A stretch of 64,000 nt of DNA. Origin: JAIBJN01 sp035461525 (GTDB taxonomy: Bacteria; Actinomycetota; Thermoleophilia; Gaiellales; Gaiellaceae). The notes beneath the pieces are model-generated. The model saw only the letters and a list, made by a program, of their open reading frames with translations, did not search any database and had not been told where the DNA came from. A program made the position numbers and the translations under genes. The DNA lies in assembly GCA_035461525.1 (NCBI GenBank), contig DATHVD010000096.1:32021-96020 (forward strand), in the 5' to 3' direction. This document shows positions 56,684 through 64,000 of the stretch, piece by piece (the stretch's first letter is position 1; every line of letters begins with the position of its first letter).

Positions 56684-57489
56684 TGTTCTTCCCCAGGCTT
56701 CGCCAGCGGGCGAAGTGGGTCTTCCTCCTCCTAGCGCTCGCCTTCGGCGGCGGCTTCCTCATCTTCGGGATCGGCGCCGGCGGATCCGGCATCGGCGACT
56801 ACTTCGCCGACCTCCTCAACCGTCCCATCGCCACCGGCGGCCCGGATCTCAGGGATGCGCGCGAGGCGGTCGCGGAGAACCCCGACGACGTTGAGGCGCT
56901 GCTCGACCTCGCCCGCGCGGCCCAGCGCGAGGGCGAGATCGACGAGGCGATCGACGCCTACGAGCGCGCCCTGATCCTGAACCCCGTCGACGAGAGCTCG
57001 CTGCGCACGCTGAGCGCGCTCTACGGCCAGAAGGTCGCCGAGGCGCAGCAGCGCGCGGCGATCGCCCAGAACCAGGCGGACGAGTACTCGCTCCCGCGGA
57101 CCTTCGCTCCCGACGACAGCCCCTTCGCGCAGGAGCTCGCCACGAACCGCATCTCCCAGACCCTGAGCAGCCAGGCCGAGGCCCGCGCGGCTATCGCGAA
57201 CGAGCAGGCGTCGCGGTACCTCGCCAGCCAGATCGGCGTGCTCGAGACGCTGACGGAGATCGTCCAGGACGAGCCTCTCCTCTTCCTCCAGTACGCCCAG
57301 GCCGCGGAGACCGCCCAGGACTACGTCACCGCCGTCCAGGCCTACGAGCAGTTCCTCGACCTCGCGCCCAACAACCCGAACGCGCCGCAGATCGAGGAGC
57401 GCATCGAGCTTCTCGAGCAGTTCGCGGGCCTCTCCGAGCCGGGCGCCGGAGACTCAGAGGAGGAGCCGACCGAGGATGAGAGCGAGTAA
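56605..57489 (+). CDS. Membrane-anchored TPR-repeat protein
   Basis: 294 residues. A basic N-terminus (ARTPTQRKRRTRPPAQR) precedes one membrane helix (WVFLLLALAFGGGFLIFGIG). TPR-like repeats follow: NPDDVEALLDLARAAQREGE, IDEAIDAYERALILNPVDES and YVTAVQAYEQFLDLAPNNPN, with an Ala/Gln-rich coiled region between and an acidic tail. The start GTG is fixed by AGGAGG 6 nt upstream, inside the amidohydrolase gene. Probably a scaffold for protein interactions; no partner can be named. Confidence 0.85.
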   Translation: MARTPTQRKRRTRPPAQRSAKSAEDLMFFPRLRQRAKWVFLLLALAFGGGFLIFGIGAGGSGIGDYFADLLNRPIATGGPDLRDAREAVAENPDDVEALLDLARAAQREGEIDEAIDAYERALILNPVDESSLRTLSALYGQKVAEAQQRAAIAQNQADEYSLPRTFAPDDSPFAQELATNRISQTLSSQAEARAAIANEQASRYLASQIGVLETLTEIVQDEPLLFLQYAQAAETAQDYVTAVQAYEQFLDLAPNNPNAPQIEERIELLEQFAGLSEPGAGDSEEEPTEDESE

Positions 57490-57519
57490 CCTACTGACCC
57501 GACCGACACGAGGGGAACC

Positions 57520-57885
57520 ATGAACTTCGACATCAAGACCGAGCACCTGGAGGGCGACGTCCACGTCATCGCGCTCACGGGAGAGATCGACCTCTACACG
57601 GCCCCCGAGTTCAAACAGCAGCTGCTCGACGTGATCGCCCGCGGCGGCAAGCAGGTCGTCGTCGACCTGTCCGACACGACGTTCATCGACTCGACGACGC
57701 TGGGAGTCCTCGTCGGCGGCGTCAAGCGCCTGCGCCCGAACGGCGGCCAGCTGACGATCGTCTGCCGCGACCGCAACATCACGAAGATCTTCGAGATCAC
57801 CGGTCTCAATCGGGTGTTCCCCATCCACGACACGCTGGAGGAGGCCCTGTCGATCATCGGAGCGGTCGGGGCGAAGAGCGAGTAG
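57520..57885 (+). CDS. STAS-domain anti-sigma factor antagonist
   Basis: 121 residues, SpoIIAA/RsbV-like. Motifs: VHVIALTGEIDLYTAPEFKQ and VVVDLSDTTFIDSTTLGVLV, where the conserved phosphorylatable Ser is in DSTTL, then ITKIFEITGLNRVFPIHD. Such proteins bind anti-sigma kinases when unphosphorylated. No anti-sigma kinase or sigma factor gene is adjacent. An AGGGG ribosome-binding site precedes the ATG. Confidence 0.93.
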   Translation: MNFDIKTEHLEGDVHVIALTGEIDLYTAPEFKQQLLDVIARGGKQVVVDLSDTTFIDSTTLGVLVGGVKRLRPNGGQLTIVCRDRNITKIFEITGLNRVFPIHDTLEEALSIIGAVGAKSE

Positions 57886-57890
57886 CCGAC

Positions 57891-58328
57891 GTGACGCGCC
57901 GGCTTTTCGCTCTTCCCCTTGCGGCCGCCGCGCTCCTTCTCGCCGGCTGCGGCGGCGAGGAGACGACGGGCCTCGAGGGCGCCGACCGGACGAACGGGAA
58001 GGAGCTCTTCCTGAACGGGAAGGACGGGAACCCGAGCTGCGCGTCGTGCCACACGCTCGCCGACGCCGGCTCGGTCTCGAGCGTCGGGCCCAATCTCGAC
58101 GACGCCCTCGGCTACGTCTGCGCGCAGGGCTTCGAGGAGAGCACGCGCTACTCGGTCGTGCACGGTCAGATCGACCTCGCCCAGGGAGCGATGCCCGCCG
58201 ACCTCGTCGTGGGGCAGGACGCCGTGGACGTGGCCGCCTACGTGGCGAGCGTCGCCGGCGCGGGGATCGAGGGCTGCGAGCCGAGCGGCAGCGGCGGCCA
58301 GCCGGCCGAAGGCGACGCAGCGGGCTAG
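57891..58328 (+). CDS. Cytochrome c lipoprotein
   Basis: 145 residues. Lipoprotein signal peptide with lipobox LLLAGC near residue 20, then a single class I cytochrome c domain: NGKELFLNGKDGNPSCASCHTLADAG (haem motif CASCH), GPNLDDALGY, and AMPADL with the likely axial Met. Being anchored outside the membrane, it is a plausible electron donor to the oxidase encoded by the convergent operon. The stop interlocks with the convergent gene at CTAG. Confidence 0.9.
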   Translation: MTRRLFALPLAAAALLLAGCGGEETTGLEGADRTNGKELFLNGKDGNPSCASCHTLADAGSVSSVGPNLDDALGYVCAQGFEESTRYSVVHGQIDLAQGAMPADLVVGQDAVDVAAYVASVAGAGIEGCEPSGSGGQPAEGDAAG

Positions 58329-58975
58329 GCGCCCGCGGGGCGGCCCTCCGCCTCGAGGTCGACGACGACGTGCGTGATCGGGAGCGGGTAGCGCTCCCGG
58401 GCACGGGCGATCACGTCCTTCTCCAGCCAGTTCGAGCGGCCGGGCGGATGCGTCGAGACGACGATCTCGTCGGGGCCGAAGGAGCGAAGGGCGTCGTCCA
58501 TCGCCTGTACCGGGTCGGCGTCGCCGACCTCGCCGCGGGCGGAGACCCCTGCGTCGGAGAGCTCCGCGAGCGACTCGTCGAGCCGCGCCTGCGCCTCGGC
58601 CCGGGCGCGGTCCTCGTCCGAAGTCCAGTGGCGGAGATGGGTGTTGAGCGCCGGGCAGACGACGAGGACCTCGGCGCCCCCGGGAGCGCGGCGCACGACC
58701 TCGTCCCGCAGGGCCGCCCCGGCGACGGTCTCGTTGGCGACGACGAGGAGGCGGCGTCCGGCGTGCGCCCGGCGCTCCCACACCGCCTGCTCGGCGGCCT
58801 TCGGCTCGCTCCGCATGTAGATGCCCACCCCCGCGCCGAGCGCGAGAGCGAGGAAGACCCCGAGCGCGACCCAGCCGCCGCCGAGGACGCCAGCGATCGC
58901 CACGGCGCCGAAGACGACCGCGCACACCAGGACGAAGCTGAACGCCTCGGCCTCGGTGCGGAACGGGTTGCGCAC
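58325..58975 (-). CDS. Membrane-anchored UspA-like domain protein
   Basis: 216 residues: two N-terminal membrane helices (FSFVLVCAVVFGAVAIAGVL and WVALGVFLALALGAGVGIYM), then one alpha/beta domain starting RRLLVVANETVAGAALRDEV. It contains GEVGDADPVQAMDDALRSFG, EIVVSTHPPGRSNWLEKDVI and LPITHVVVDLE. The domain layout is that of universal-stress-protein (HUP-fold) modules and closely resembles both halves of the protein at 59600-60490. It is the last gene of the second oxidase operon, 23 bp after ctaE. Nucleotide binding is inferred. Confidence 0.8.
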   Translation of the reverse strand: MRNPFRTEAEAFSFVLVCAVVFGAVAIAGVLGGGWVALGVFLALALGAGVGIYMRSEPKAAEQAVWERRAHAGRRLLVVANETVAGAALRDEVVRRAPGGAEVLVVCPALNTHLRHWTSDEDRARAEAQARLDESLAELSDAGVSARGEVGDADPVQAMDDALRSFGPDEIVVSTHPPGRSNWLEKDVIARARERYPLPITHVVVDLEAEGRPAGA

Positions 58976-58997
58976 GGGCGCCTCCTGGGAGGGACCT

Positions 58998-59603
58998 CTA
59001 GATCACGTACACGGTGACGTAGACGATGATCCACATCACGTCGACGAAATGCCAGTAGATGCCCGGCAGCTCGACGCCGAGGTGCTTGTGGCCCTCGGGG
59101 CCGAAGTGCCCGCGGAGCGAGCGGACGAGCGCGTAAAGCAGCAGGTTCAGGCCGATGAAGACGTGGGCGCCGTGAAGGCCCGTCAGCCCGTAGAACGTCG
59201 TCCCGAAGGCGTTGTCCGAGGGCGCGAACCCGAGCCGCGTGTATTCGCGCGCCTGGATGAGCAGGAAGGTGAGCCCGAGCAGGAACGTGAGCGCGAGGCC
59301 GGCGATCAGGCCGGAGCGGTTGCCGCGCTTCACGGCCTGGAGCGCCCAGTGCATCGTGAAGCTGGACGTCACCAGGATGATCGTGTTGAGGAGCGCGAGG
59401 TAGACCGGGAGCTCGTAGCCCGTCGGGGGCCAGCCGCCCTCGCCGCCGACGACGACGCGGGCGAAGAAGTACGCACTGAAGAAGGAGCCGAAGAGCATCA
59501 CCTCGGAGGCGATGAAGAGGTAGATGCCGAGGAGCCGCGAGTCGACGCGGGAGCTCTGGTGCGCCGGGGGCGGATGGTCGTGCGCGTGGGCGACGGCCGT
59601 CAT
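58998..59603 (-). CDS. ctaE: Cytochrome c oxidase subunit III
   Basis: 201 residues with five helices, the short form of subunit III. Motifs: GIYLFIASEVMLFGSFFSAY, NTIILVTSSFTMHWALQAVK, GLTGLHGAHVFIGLNLLLYA and GIYWHFVDVMWIIVYVTVYV. It is the only subunit III in the window; the first oxidase operon lacks one, so it may serve either enzyme. The ATG overlaps the stop of the UspA-like gene (ATGA). Confidence 0.96.
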   Translation of the reverse strand: MTAVAHAHDHPPPAHQSSRVDSRLLGIYLFIASEVMLFGSFFSAYFFARVVVGGEGGWPPTGYELPVYLALLNTIILVTSSFTMHWALQAVKRGNRSGLIAGLALTFLLGLTFLLIQAREYTRLGFAPSDNAFGTTFYGLTGLHGAHVFIGLNLLLYALVRSLRGHFGPEGHKHLGVELPGIYWHFVDVMWIIVYVTVYVI

Positions 59604-60490
59604 GACGCGGTCACAGGCGCCGAGTCGTCGGCCTCGGAGGCCTCGACGACGACGTGACGGACGGGCAAAGCCGAGTCCTTCTCGATGCGGCCGGGCACGT
59701 CGCGGCGCAGCCAGCCGGAGGTCGCGGCCGGGAACGTCGAGACGACGATCTCGTCCACCTGCTCGTCGTGCACGGCGTTGAGCGCCGCGGTCACCGGGTC
59801 GGGATCGCCGATGTGCCCGGTTGCCTCGACGCCTGCTTCCCGCAGGACGGCGAGCGCCCGGTCGAGCCGACGCTGCACCCCGGGCTGGTCGGCGGGCGCG
59901 ACGAGCGTGAAGTCCGCGGGGCCGACCTGCGCGCGCTCCCGGAGGGCGGCGAGGAGCGGCCCCCCGACGATGGTCTGGTTGGCGATCACGAGCACATGGG
60001 CGCGCTCGCGAGGCGACTCGAGGTCGACCTCGACGTGCGACACGGGGATGCCCCGCGCGACCTTGCGGGCCCGGTCGACGAGGCCGGCGCGCAGCCAGCT
60101 CGAGCGGACGGCGCCGGGGTGCGTGGAGACGATCACCTCGTCCACGGGCGCGTACTGGTGGAGGGCGTCGCGGAGCGCCTGGAGCGGATCGGGGTCGACG
60201 ACCGCGCCGCGCGCGGCGATCCCGGCCTCGTGCAGGAGGTCGAGCGTCCGTCGTAGTCGCCGGTCGGCGCTCGAGCGCCTCGAGTCCTCGTAGACGACGA
60301 AGCCCGCGCGCGGGTCGTTCTGCGGGCTGACGACGGTGACCCTGATCGGGCCCTGCGCCGCCCGCTCCGCGATCGCGTCAATGAGCGTCTTCCCGACGAC
60401 CGTCTCGTTCGCGAGCACGAGGACGTGCCGGGGCCGCTCCTTGCCCGCAACCTCGGGGGCCCGCGCGTAGGGGTCGCCGCCGCTCGTCAC
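59600..60490 (-). CDS. Tandem UspA-like two-domain protein
   Basis: 296 residues, soluble, two copies of one alpha/beta domain. Copy 1 (about 20-150): RHVLVLANETVVGKTLIDAI, RGAVVDPDPLQALRDALHQY and DEVIVSTHPGAVRSSWLRAG. Copy 2 (about 160-285): AHVLVIANQTIVGGPLLAAL, GHIGDPDPVTAALNAVHDEQ and DEIVVSTFPAATSGWLRRDV. Both end with a VEVD/VVVE strand. The ANxTxxG loop and GDxDP motif are shared with the protein at 58325-58975. It is translationally coupled to subunit I (GTGA) and subunit III (ATGA), so it is an integral oxidase-operon cistron of unknown role. Confidence 0.82.
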   Translation of the reverse strand: MTSGGDPYARAPEVAGKERPRHVLVLANETVVGKTLIDAIAERAAQGPIRVTVVSPQNDPRAGFVVYEDSRRSSADRRLRRTLDLLHEAGIAARGAVVDPDPLQALRDALHQYAPVDEVIVSTHPGAVRSSWLRAGLVDRARKVARGIPVSHVEVDLESPRERAHVLVIANQTIVGGPLLAALRERAQVGPADFTLVAPADQPGVQRRLDRALAVLREAGVEATGHIGDPDPVTAALNAVHDEQVDEIVVSTFPAATSGWLRRDVPGRIEKDSALPVRHVVVEASEADDSAPVTAS

Positions 60491-62436
60491 GCCTCGACCC
60501 TCTCGGGCTCCTCGCGCTTGGCGCGATCGCCGTTCATGAGGGCATGGCGGGCGCCGCGGACGCCGTACTCGTACGGGCTCCCGACCACCTGCGGGATCTC
60601 GTCGAAGTTGAAGATCGGCGGCGGCGAGGAGACTTGCCACTCGAGCGTGAGCGCGCGCCACGGGTTCCCGGGCGCCGGCTCGCCTCGGCGCCAGCTCACG
60701 ATCATGTTGTAGAGGAAGACGAGCGTCGAGGCGCCGAGCAGGAACGACGCGATCGATATGACCATGTTCCAGTCGGCGAACTCGGGCGCGTAGTCGGCGA
60801 CGCGCCGCGGCATCCCCTGGAGGCCGACCCAGTGCATGGGGAAGAAGGTGACGTTGAAGCCTACGAGCGTCAGCCAGAAGTGGATCTTCCCGAGCCGCTC
60901 GTCGTACATTCGCCCCGTCATCTTCGGGAACCAGTAGTACGCGCCCGCGAAGATGGTGAAGAGCGAGCCGCCGAAGAGGACGTAGTGGATGTGGGCGACG
61001 ACGAAGTACGTGTCGCTCGCGTGGATGTCCACCGGCACCGAGCCAAGGTAGATCCCCGAGAGGCCGCCGATCACGAACATCGAGACGAAGCCCAGCGCGA
61101 AGAGCATGGGCGTCGTGAATCTGAGGCGCCCCTCCCACAGCGTCGCCAGCCAGCTGAAGACCTTGATGCCGGTCGGGACGGCGATCACGAGCGTCGTCAC
61201 CATCATCGGGATCCGGATCCAGTCCTGCATCCCCGAGACGAACATGTGGTGCGCCCACACGGAGAAGCCGAGGATGAGGATCGCCATCAGCGAGAGCGCC
61301 ATCAGCCGGTAGCCAAAGATCGGCTTCCGCGCGAAGACGGAGATCACCTCCGAGACGATCCCGAACCCGGGCAGCATCATGATGTAGACGGCCGGGTGCG
61401 AGTAGAACCAGAAGATGTGTTGGTAGGCGACGACGTCGCCGCCCAGCTCCGGGTTGAAGAAGTTCGTGTGCAGGACGCGGTCGAACATGATGAAGAACTG
61501 CGAGCCGGCGACGAACGGCGTGGCGAGGACGACGAGCGTCGAGGTGGCGAAGTTCGCCCAGACGAGGAGCGGCATGCGCCAGAAGGACATGCCGGGGGCA
61601 CGCATCGTGATGATGGTGACCAGGAAGTTGAGCGCCGTCATGATCGAGGATGCGCCCGCCCACTGGACGCCCATCTGGAACATGAGGTTCCCCTCGGGCT
61701 GCTGAACGGAGAGCGGCACGTAGTTCGTCCAGCCGGCAGCGAACGACCCGCCCTCGGGGACGAAGTAGCTCGAGAGCATGATCAGCCCACCGATGGGGAG
61801 GAGCCAGAACGAGAGCGCATTCAGGCGCGGGAAGGCCATGTCCGGGGCGCCGATCATGAGCGGGATGACGTAGTTCCCGAGGCCCGCGAACGCCGGAATG
61901 ATGAAGAGGAAGATCATCAGCGTCGCGTGCATCGAGAAGAGCCCGTTGAACTGGTTCGTGTCCACGTACTGCATGCCGGGCCGTGCGAGCTCCGCGCGCA
62001 TGAACATCGCCATCAGGCCCGCAGCGCCGAAGAAGAAGAACGTGGTCACGACGTACTGGACGCCGATCACCTTGTGGTCGGTGTTGATGCGGAAGTAGTC
62101 CCTCCACGTGCGGGCGCCGTGCCCGGAGTGGTCCTCGGGCCTCGTGGGCCGGCCGGAGATCCAGTAGAGCCAGTAGTCGAAGCCGCCCATCCCGCCGAGG
62201 AAGCCCAGCGGGACGATGATCGTCCACGAGACGATCATGACCTGGAGCTCCCAGAGGGGCTCGTAGCCGAGCGCGGCCCGGGCTCCGAGGACGAGCAGCG
62301 TCGCCAGGCCGAACGCGACGGGCGTCATCCAGAGCGCCCGGAGCCACCCGGCGCCCGTCAGGCGGCGCCTGCCGGTCCTCGGCGGCTGCGGGGCGTGCCC
62401 GGCTGGGTGGTGCGCCGCGTGCGTCTCGACGCTCAT
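60487..62436 (-). CDS. ctaD: Cytochrome c oxidase subunit I, A2 type
   Basis: 649 residues; catalytic subunit of the second oxidase. Ligand motifs: FSMHATLMIFLF (haem His), VWAHHMFVSG (CuB His pair) and VVAHIHYVLFGGSLF (haem ligands). The D-channel region reads FWFYSHPAVYIMMLPGFG: YSHP replaces GHPE, so the Glu is absent and a Tyr-Ser pair is present, the defining mark of A2-type oxidases. An N-terminal extension adds two extra helices (ALWMTPVAFGLATLLVLGAR, VMIVSWTIIVPLGFLGGMGG) before the conserved INTDHKVIGVQYV. The ATG overlaps the subunit II stop. Confidence 0.96.
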   Translation of the reverse strand: MSVETHAAHHPAGHAPQPPRTGRRRLTGAGWLRALWMTPVAFGLATLLVLGARAALGYEPLWELQVMIVSWTIIVPLGFLGGMGGFDYWLYWISGRPTRPEDHSGHGARTWRDYFRINTDHKVIGVQYVVTTFFFFGAAGLMAMFMRAELARPGMQYVDTNQFNGLFSMHATLMIFLFIIPAFAGLGNYVIPLMIGAPDMAFPRLNALSFWLLPIGGLIMLSSYFVPEGGSFAAGWTNYVPLSVQQPEGNLMFQMGVQWAGASSIMTALNFLVTIITMRAPGMSFWRMPLLVWANFATSTLVVLATPFVAGSQFFIMFDRVLHTNFFNPELGGDVVAYQHIFWFYSHPAVYIMMLPGFGIVSEVISVFARKPIFGYRLMALSLMAILILGFSVWAHHMFVSGMQDWIRIPMMVTTLVIAVPTGIKVFSWLATLWEGRLRFTTPMLFALGFVSMFVIGGLSGIYLGSVPVDIHASDTYFVVAHIHYVLFGGSLFTIFAGAYYWFPKMTGRMYDERLGKIHFWLTLVGFNVTFFPMHWVGLQGMPRRVADYAPEFADWNMVISIASFLLGASTLVFLYNMIVSWRRGEPAPGNPWRALTLEWQVSSPPPIFNFDEIPQVVGSPYEYGVRGARHALMNGDRAKREEPERVEA

Positions 62437-63452
62437 CCGGTCCCGGCCCCCGTGGCCTCGAGCAAGTACTCGACGAGCCCGTCGAGCTGCGCGTCGCTGA
62501 ACATCTCGCCGTAGTTGCCCGGCATCACGCCGGGCTGATAGCCCTCCGCGACCTCGGCGTCGGGGTTCACGATCGACTCGCGGACGAAGTCGGCGTCGGC
62601 GTCCCGAAGCGCCTCGTCGAGGTCGGGGCCGACCTGCCCCTCGGTACCGGCCGCCGCGAGCGCGTGGCAGGAGCCGCACTGCTGTGCGAAGAGGGTCTCG
62701 CCCTGCACCGCGCCGCCCCGGGCGGCGAGCTCGCGGCGCTCCTCGATCCACGCCTCGAACTCGGCGGCGCTGACGACGCGCGCCTGCGTCCGCATGATCG
62801 CGTGCCCGAGCCCGCAGAGCTCGGTGCAGATGACGGCGAAGCTCCCCGTCTTCGTCGGCTCGACGACCGTACTCGTGGTGACGCCCCGAACCGCGTCTTG
62901 CTTCATCCGCCACTCCGGCACCCAGAAGGAGTGAATCACGTCCTTGGTCGTGATGAGGAACTCGACCCGCTCGTCGACCGGGAGGACGAGCTCACCGGTC
63001 GTCAGCGGCTGCCCCTCCACCTCGATGTCCGGGTACGTGAACGTCCATGCGAACTGCTCGCTCGTGACCTCGACCACACGGTGGTTCCCGTCGTCGGGGA
63101 GCCGCTCGGCCTGTGCGAGTGCCACGCCCGAGTAGACGGCGATGCCGGTGACGAGAATCGTCGGGATGAGCGTCCAGACGATCTCGAGGCCGGTGTGCCC
63201 GTGGATCGGGCTGCCGTCGTCCATGTCGTCCTCGGGGGCGCGGAACTTCCAGACGGCGTAGACGCTGACGCCGGCGACGAGCGCAAAGATGACGACGCAG
63301 ATGATCGTGACGACCCAGTAGACCGTATCGATCAGTCGCGCCTGCTCCGAGGCGGCGTCGGGGAGCCAGGGGATGAACAGCGCCACGGCGGCAAGGGCAG
63401 CGCCGACGGCCACCCCGACCAGCACCATCTGGATGATCGAGCGCTTCCGCAC
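62433..63452 (-). CDS. ctaC: Cytochrome c oxidase subunit II, caa3 type (second copy)
   Basis: 339 residues. First helix (IIQMVLVGVAVGAALAAVAL), second and third helices (YWVVTIICVVIFALVAGVSV; LIPTILVTGIAVYSGVAL), cupredoxin domain with CuA site VICTELCGLGHAIM, and a C-terminal cytochrome c domain with haem motif CGSCHALAAAG and a possible axial Met in PGVMPGNY. It is the first gene of the second oxidase operon. A GTG (MRKRSIIQ) is the best start; no strong Shine-Dalgarno precedes it. TAAGGT at 63489-63484 could be a -10. Confidence 0.95.
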   Translation of the reverse strand: MRKRSIIQMVLVGVAVGAALAAVALFIPWLPDAASEQARLIDTVYWVVTIICVVIFALVAGVSVYAVWKFRAPEDDMDDGSPIHGHTGLEIVWTLIPTILVTGIAVYSGVALAQAERLPDDGNHRVVEVTSEQFAWTFTYPDIEVEGQPLTTGELVLPVDERVEFLITTKDVIHSFWVPEWRMKQDAVRGVTTSTVVEPTKTGSFAVICTELCGLGHAIMRTQARVVSAAEFEAWIEERRELAARGGAVQGETLFAQQCGSCHALAAAGTEGQVGPDLDEALRDADADFVRESIVNPDAEVAEGYQPGVMPGNYGEMFSDAQLDGLVEYLLEATGAGTG

Positions 63453-63557
63453 GTGGTGAGGGGCTTGCGAAACCCGGGGGTGAACCTTAACGCAACCGTA
63501 TCCCGGCGAGGCGCTCGAACGTTCACCCTCCCGAACCCCGAAGGAGGCACACCGAGT

Positions 63558-63791
63558 ATGGGCATCGGCGCAAGCATCTTCCTCGTCGCGGTGGGCGCGA
63601 TCCTCGCGTTCGCGGTCACCGCGGAGGTCAGCGGAGTGGACATTGCAGCGGTCGGCTGGATCCTGATGATCGTGGGCATCCTCGGCTTCGTCCTCTCTCT
63701 CATCTTCTGGTCGTCCTGGGGCGGGGTCGGAGGTTGGCGGCGGGAGACCGTCGTCCGCCAGGACCCGTACGACCGCACTCCCCCCTACTAA
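63558..63791 (+). CDS. DUF6458-like small membrane protein
   Basis: 77 residues with two helices (IGASIFLVAVGAILAFAV and AVGWILMIVGILGFVLSLIF) and a short charged tail (RRETVVRQDPYDRTPPY). The pattern GIGASIFLIAVGAILxFAV with VGxILMIVG is that of the actinobacterial DUF6458 family of unknown function. GGAGG lies 11 nt upstream of the ATG. It is followed by a strong terminator and so is a single-gene transcript. Confidence 0.85.
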   Translation: MGIGASIFLVAVGAILAFAVTAEVSGVDIAAVGWILMIVGILGFVLSLIFWSSWGGVGGWRRETVVRQDPYDRTPPY

Positions 63792-63817
63792 GGCTCCCCT
63801 CGCTCCCTCCACCCCCG

Positions 63818-63843
63818 AAGGGGCGGCGCTCGCGCCGCCCCTT
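63818..63843 (+). terminator. Intrinsic terminator after the DUF6458 gene
   Basis: AAGGGGCGGCG and CGCCGCCCCTT form an 11-bp perfect stem with loop CTCG, followed by CTTTCG. Confidence 0.75.
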
Positions 63844-63878
63844 CTTTCGTGCGGTGCGCACGGGTCGAGGGTTCCCAC

Positions 63879-64000
63879 GTGAGCAGCGGCTTCGCCGAGG
63901 CCCTTCTCACCCTCGACGTCCTTCTCTGCGCGGCCGCGGCGCTCTCGGGCCGGCTGCCCCGGCGACGGCATCTCGCCGAAGTACGAGGCGTGTACGCGCT
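63879..64000 (+). CDS. Possible membrane protein, N-terminal fragment
   Basis: An open frame from GTG to the window edge reads VSSGFAEALLTLDVLLCAAA, then a basic loop (SGRLPRRRHLAEVRG). One hydrophobic helix followed by Arg residues fits a polytopic membrane protein such as a CcmF-like cytochrome c biogenesis factor, but 40 residues are not enough to decide. Evidence is the open frame and composition only. Confidence 0.35.
   Translation, partial: MSSGFAEALLTLDVLLCAAAALSGRLPRRRHLAEVRGVYA

Noticed and set aside
63453..63557. Additional gene or RNA between the second oxidase operon and the DUF6458 gene
   Set aside because: The 105-bp gap holds only a possible -10 (TAAGGT) for the oxidase operon and a GGAGG for the DUF6458 gene.
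1..64000. CRISPR arrays, insertion sequences, phage or integrase genes
   Set aside because: No regularly spaced repeats of 24-40 bp, no transposase or integrase motifs and no terminal repeats with target duplications were seen.
1..64000. tRNA or rRNA genes
   Set aside because: Isolated GGTTCGA-like words (for example near 32240) are not flanked by acceptor, D or anticodon stems.

Overview
The window is very GC-rich, with gene content typical of a deep-branching Actinomycetota. A Thermoleophilia/Gaiella-like organism is my best guess: it has OpcA, a PknB/PstP/FhaA/FhaB/RodA/PbpA block, an ANTAR response regulator, DUF4446 and DUF6458 proteins and caa3-type oxidases. I see no tRNA, rRNA, CRISPR array, insertion sequence or phage gene. 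Genes are tightly packed, with many ATGA/GTGA stop-start overlaps, and many first genes carry a TANNNT -10 box only 4-11 nt before the start codon, which suggests leaderless mRNAs.

Layout. 0-3.2 kb: a sensor kinase and response regulator pair, a divergent Ser/Thr kinase and a small secreted or anchored D/K-rich protein; both downstream promoters carry CTCATC repeats every 11 bp. 3.3-8.2 kb: 2-oxoglutarate dehydrogenase E1, a 2-hydroxyacid dehydrogenase, a DUF4395-thioredoxin fusion and a hypothetical. 8.5-13.6 kb: first terminal oxidase operon (ctaC, A1-type ctaD, an N-terminally extended ctaB, a 40-aa membrane peptide), then an amidase whose start is unclear. 13.7-22.0 kb, minus strand: a full pentose-phosphate operon tkt-tal-pgi-gnd-zwf-opcA-pgl. 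22.1-28.1 kb: an ABC-F ATPase, a frameshifted putative metallopeptidase, a HisKA_2 kinase with an ANTAR regulator, and a decayed sensor gene.

28.1-32.2 kb, minus strand: glnA, an HNH nuclease, a GNAT protein, a DUF4446 protein and a membrane-anchored protein. 32.3-43.8 kb: a growth and cell-wall signalling block (polytopic Ser/Thr kinase, FhaA, FhaB, PP2C, RodA/FtsW, PBP2, PknB with four PASTA repeats, Ddl) and a convergent kinase with a discoidin-like ectodomain. 43.9-46.6 kb: a class III aminotransferase diverging from dcd and an NAD(P)-binding protein. 46.66-46.88 kb: an isolated minus-strand unit with promoter, 13-codon ORF, long hairpin and intrinsic terminator that I cannot assign to a known RNA family.

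46.9-54.2 kb, minus strand: a SUF iron-sulfur operon (sufC, sufB, VOC protein, sufD, methyltransferase, sufS, sufU, Rieske protein) followed by a Cys-rich protein and an O-methyltransferase. 54.3-58.3 kb: tatA-tatC, an amidohydrolase, a TPR membrane protein, a STAS protein and a cytochrome c lipoprotein. 58.3-63.5 kb, minus strand: a second oxidase operon (subunit II, A2-type subunit I, subunit III) interleaved with three UspA-like domains in two proteins. The window ends with a DUF6458 protein, a strong terminator and the start of one more membrane protein.

Most of the window is housekeeping. The least ordinary parts are the 46.7-kb RNA/micro-ORF unit, the CTCATC regulon, the UspA-like proteins inside the A2 oxidase operon, and several genes whose conserved N-termini lie upstream of any ATG/GTG/TTG.
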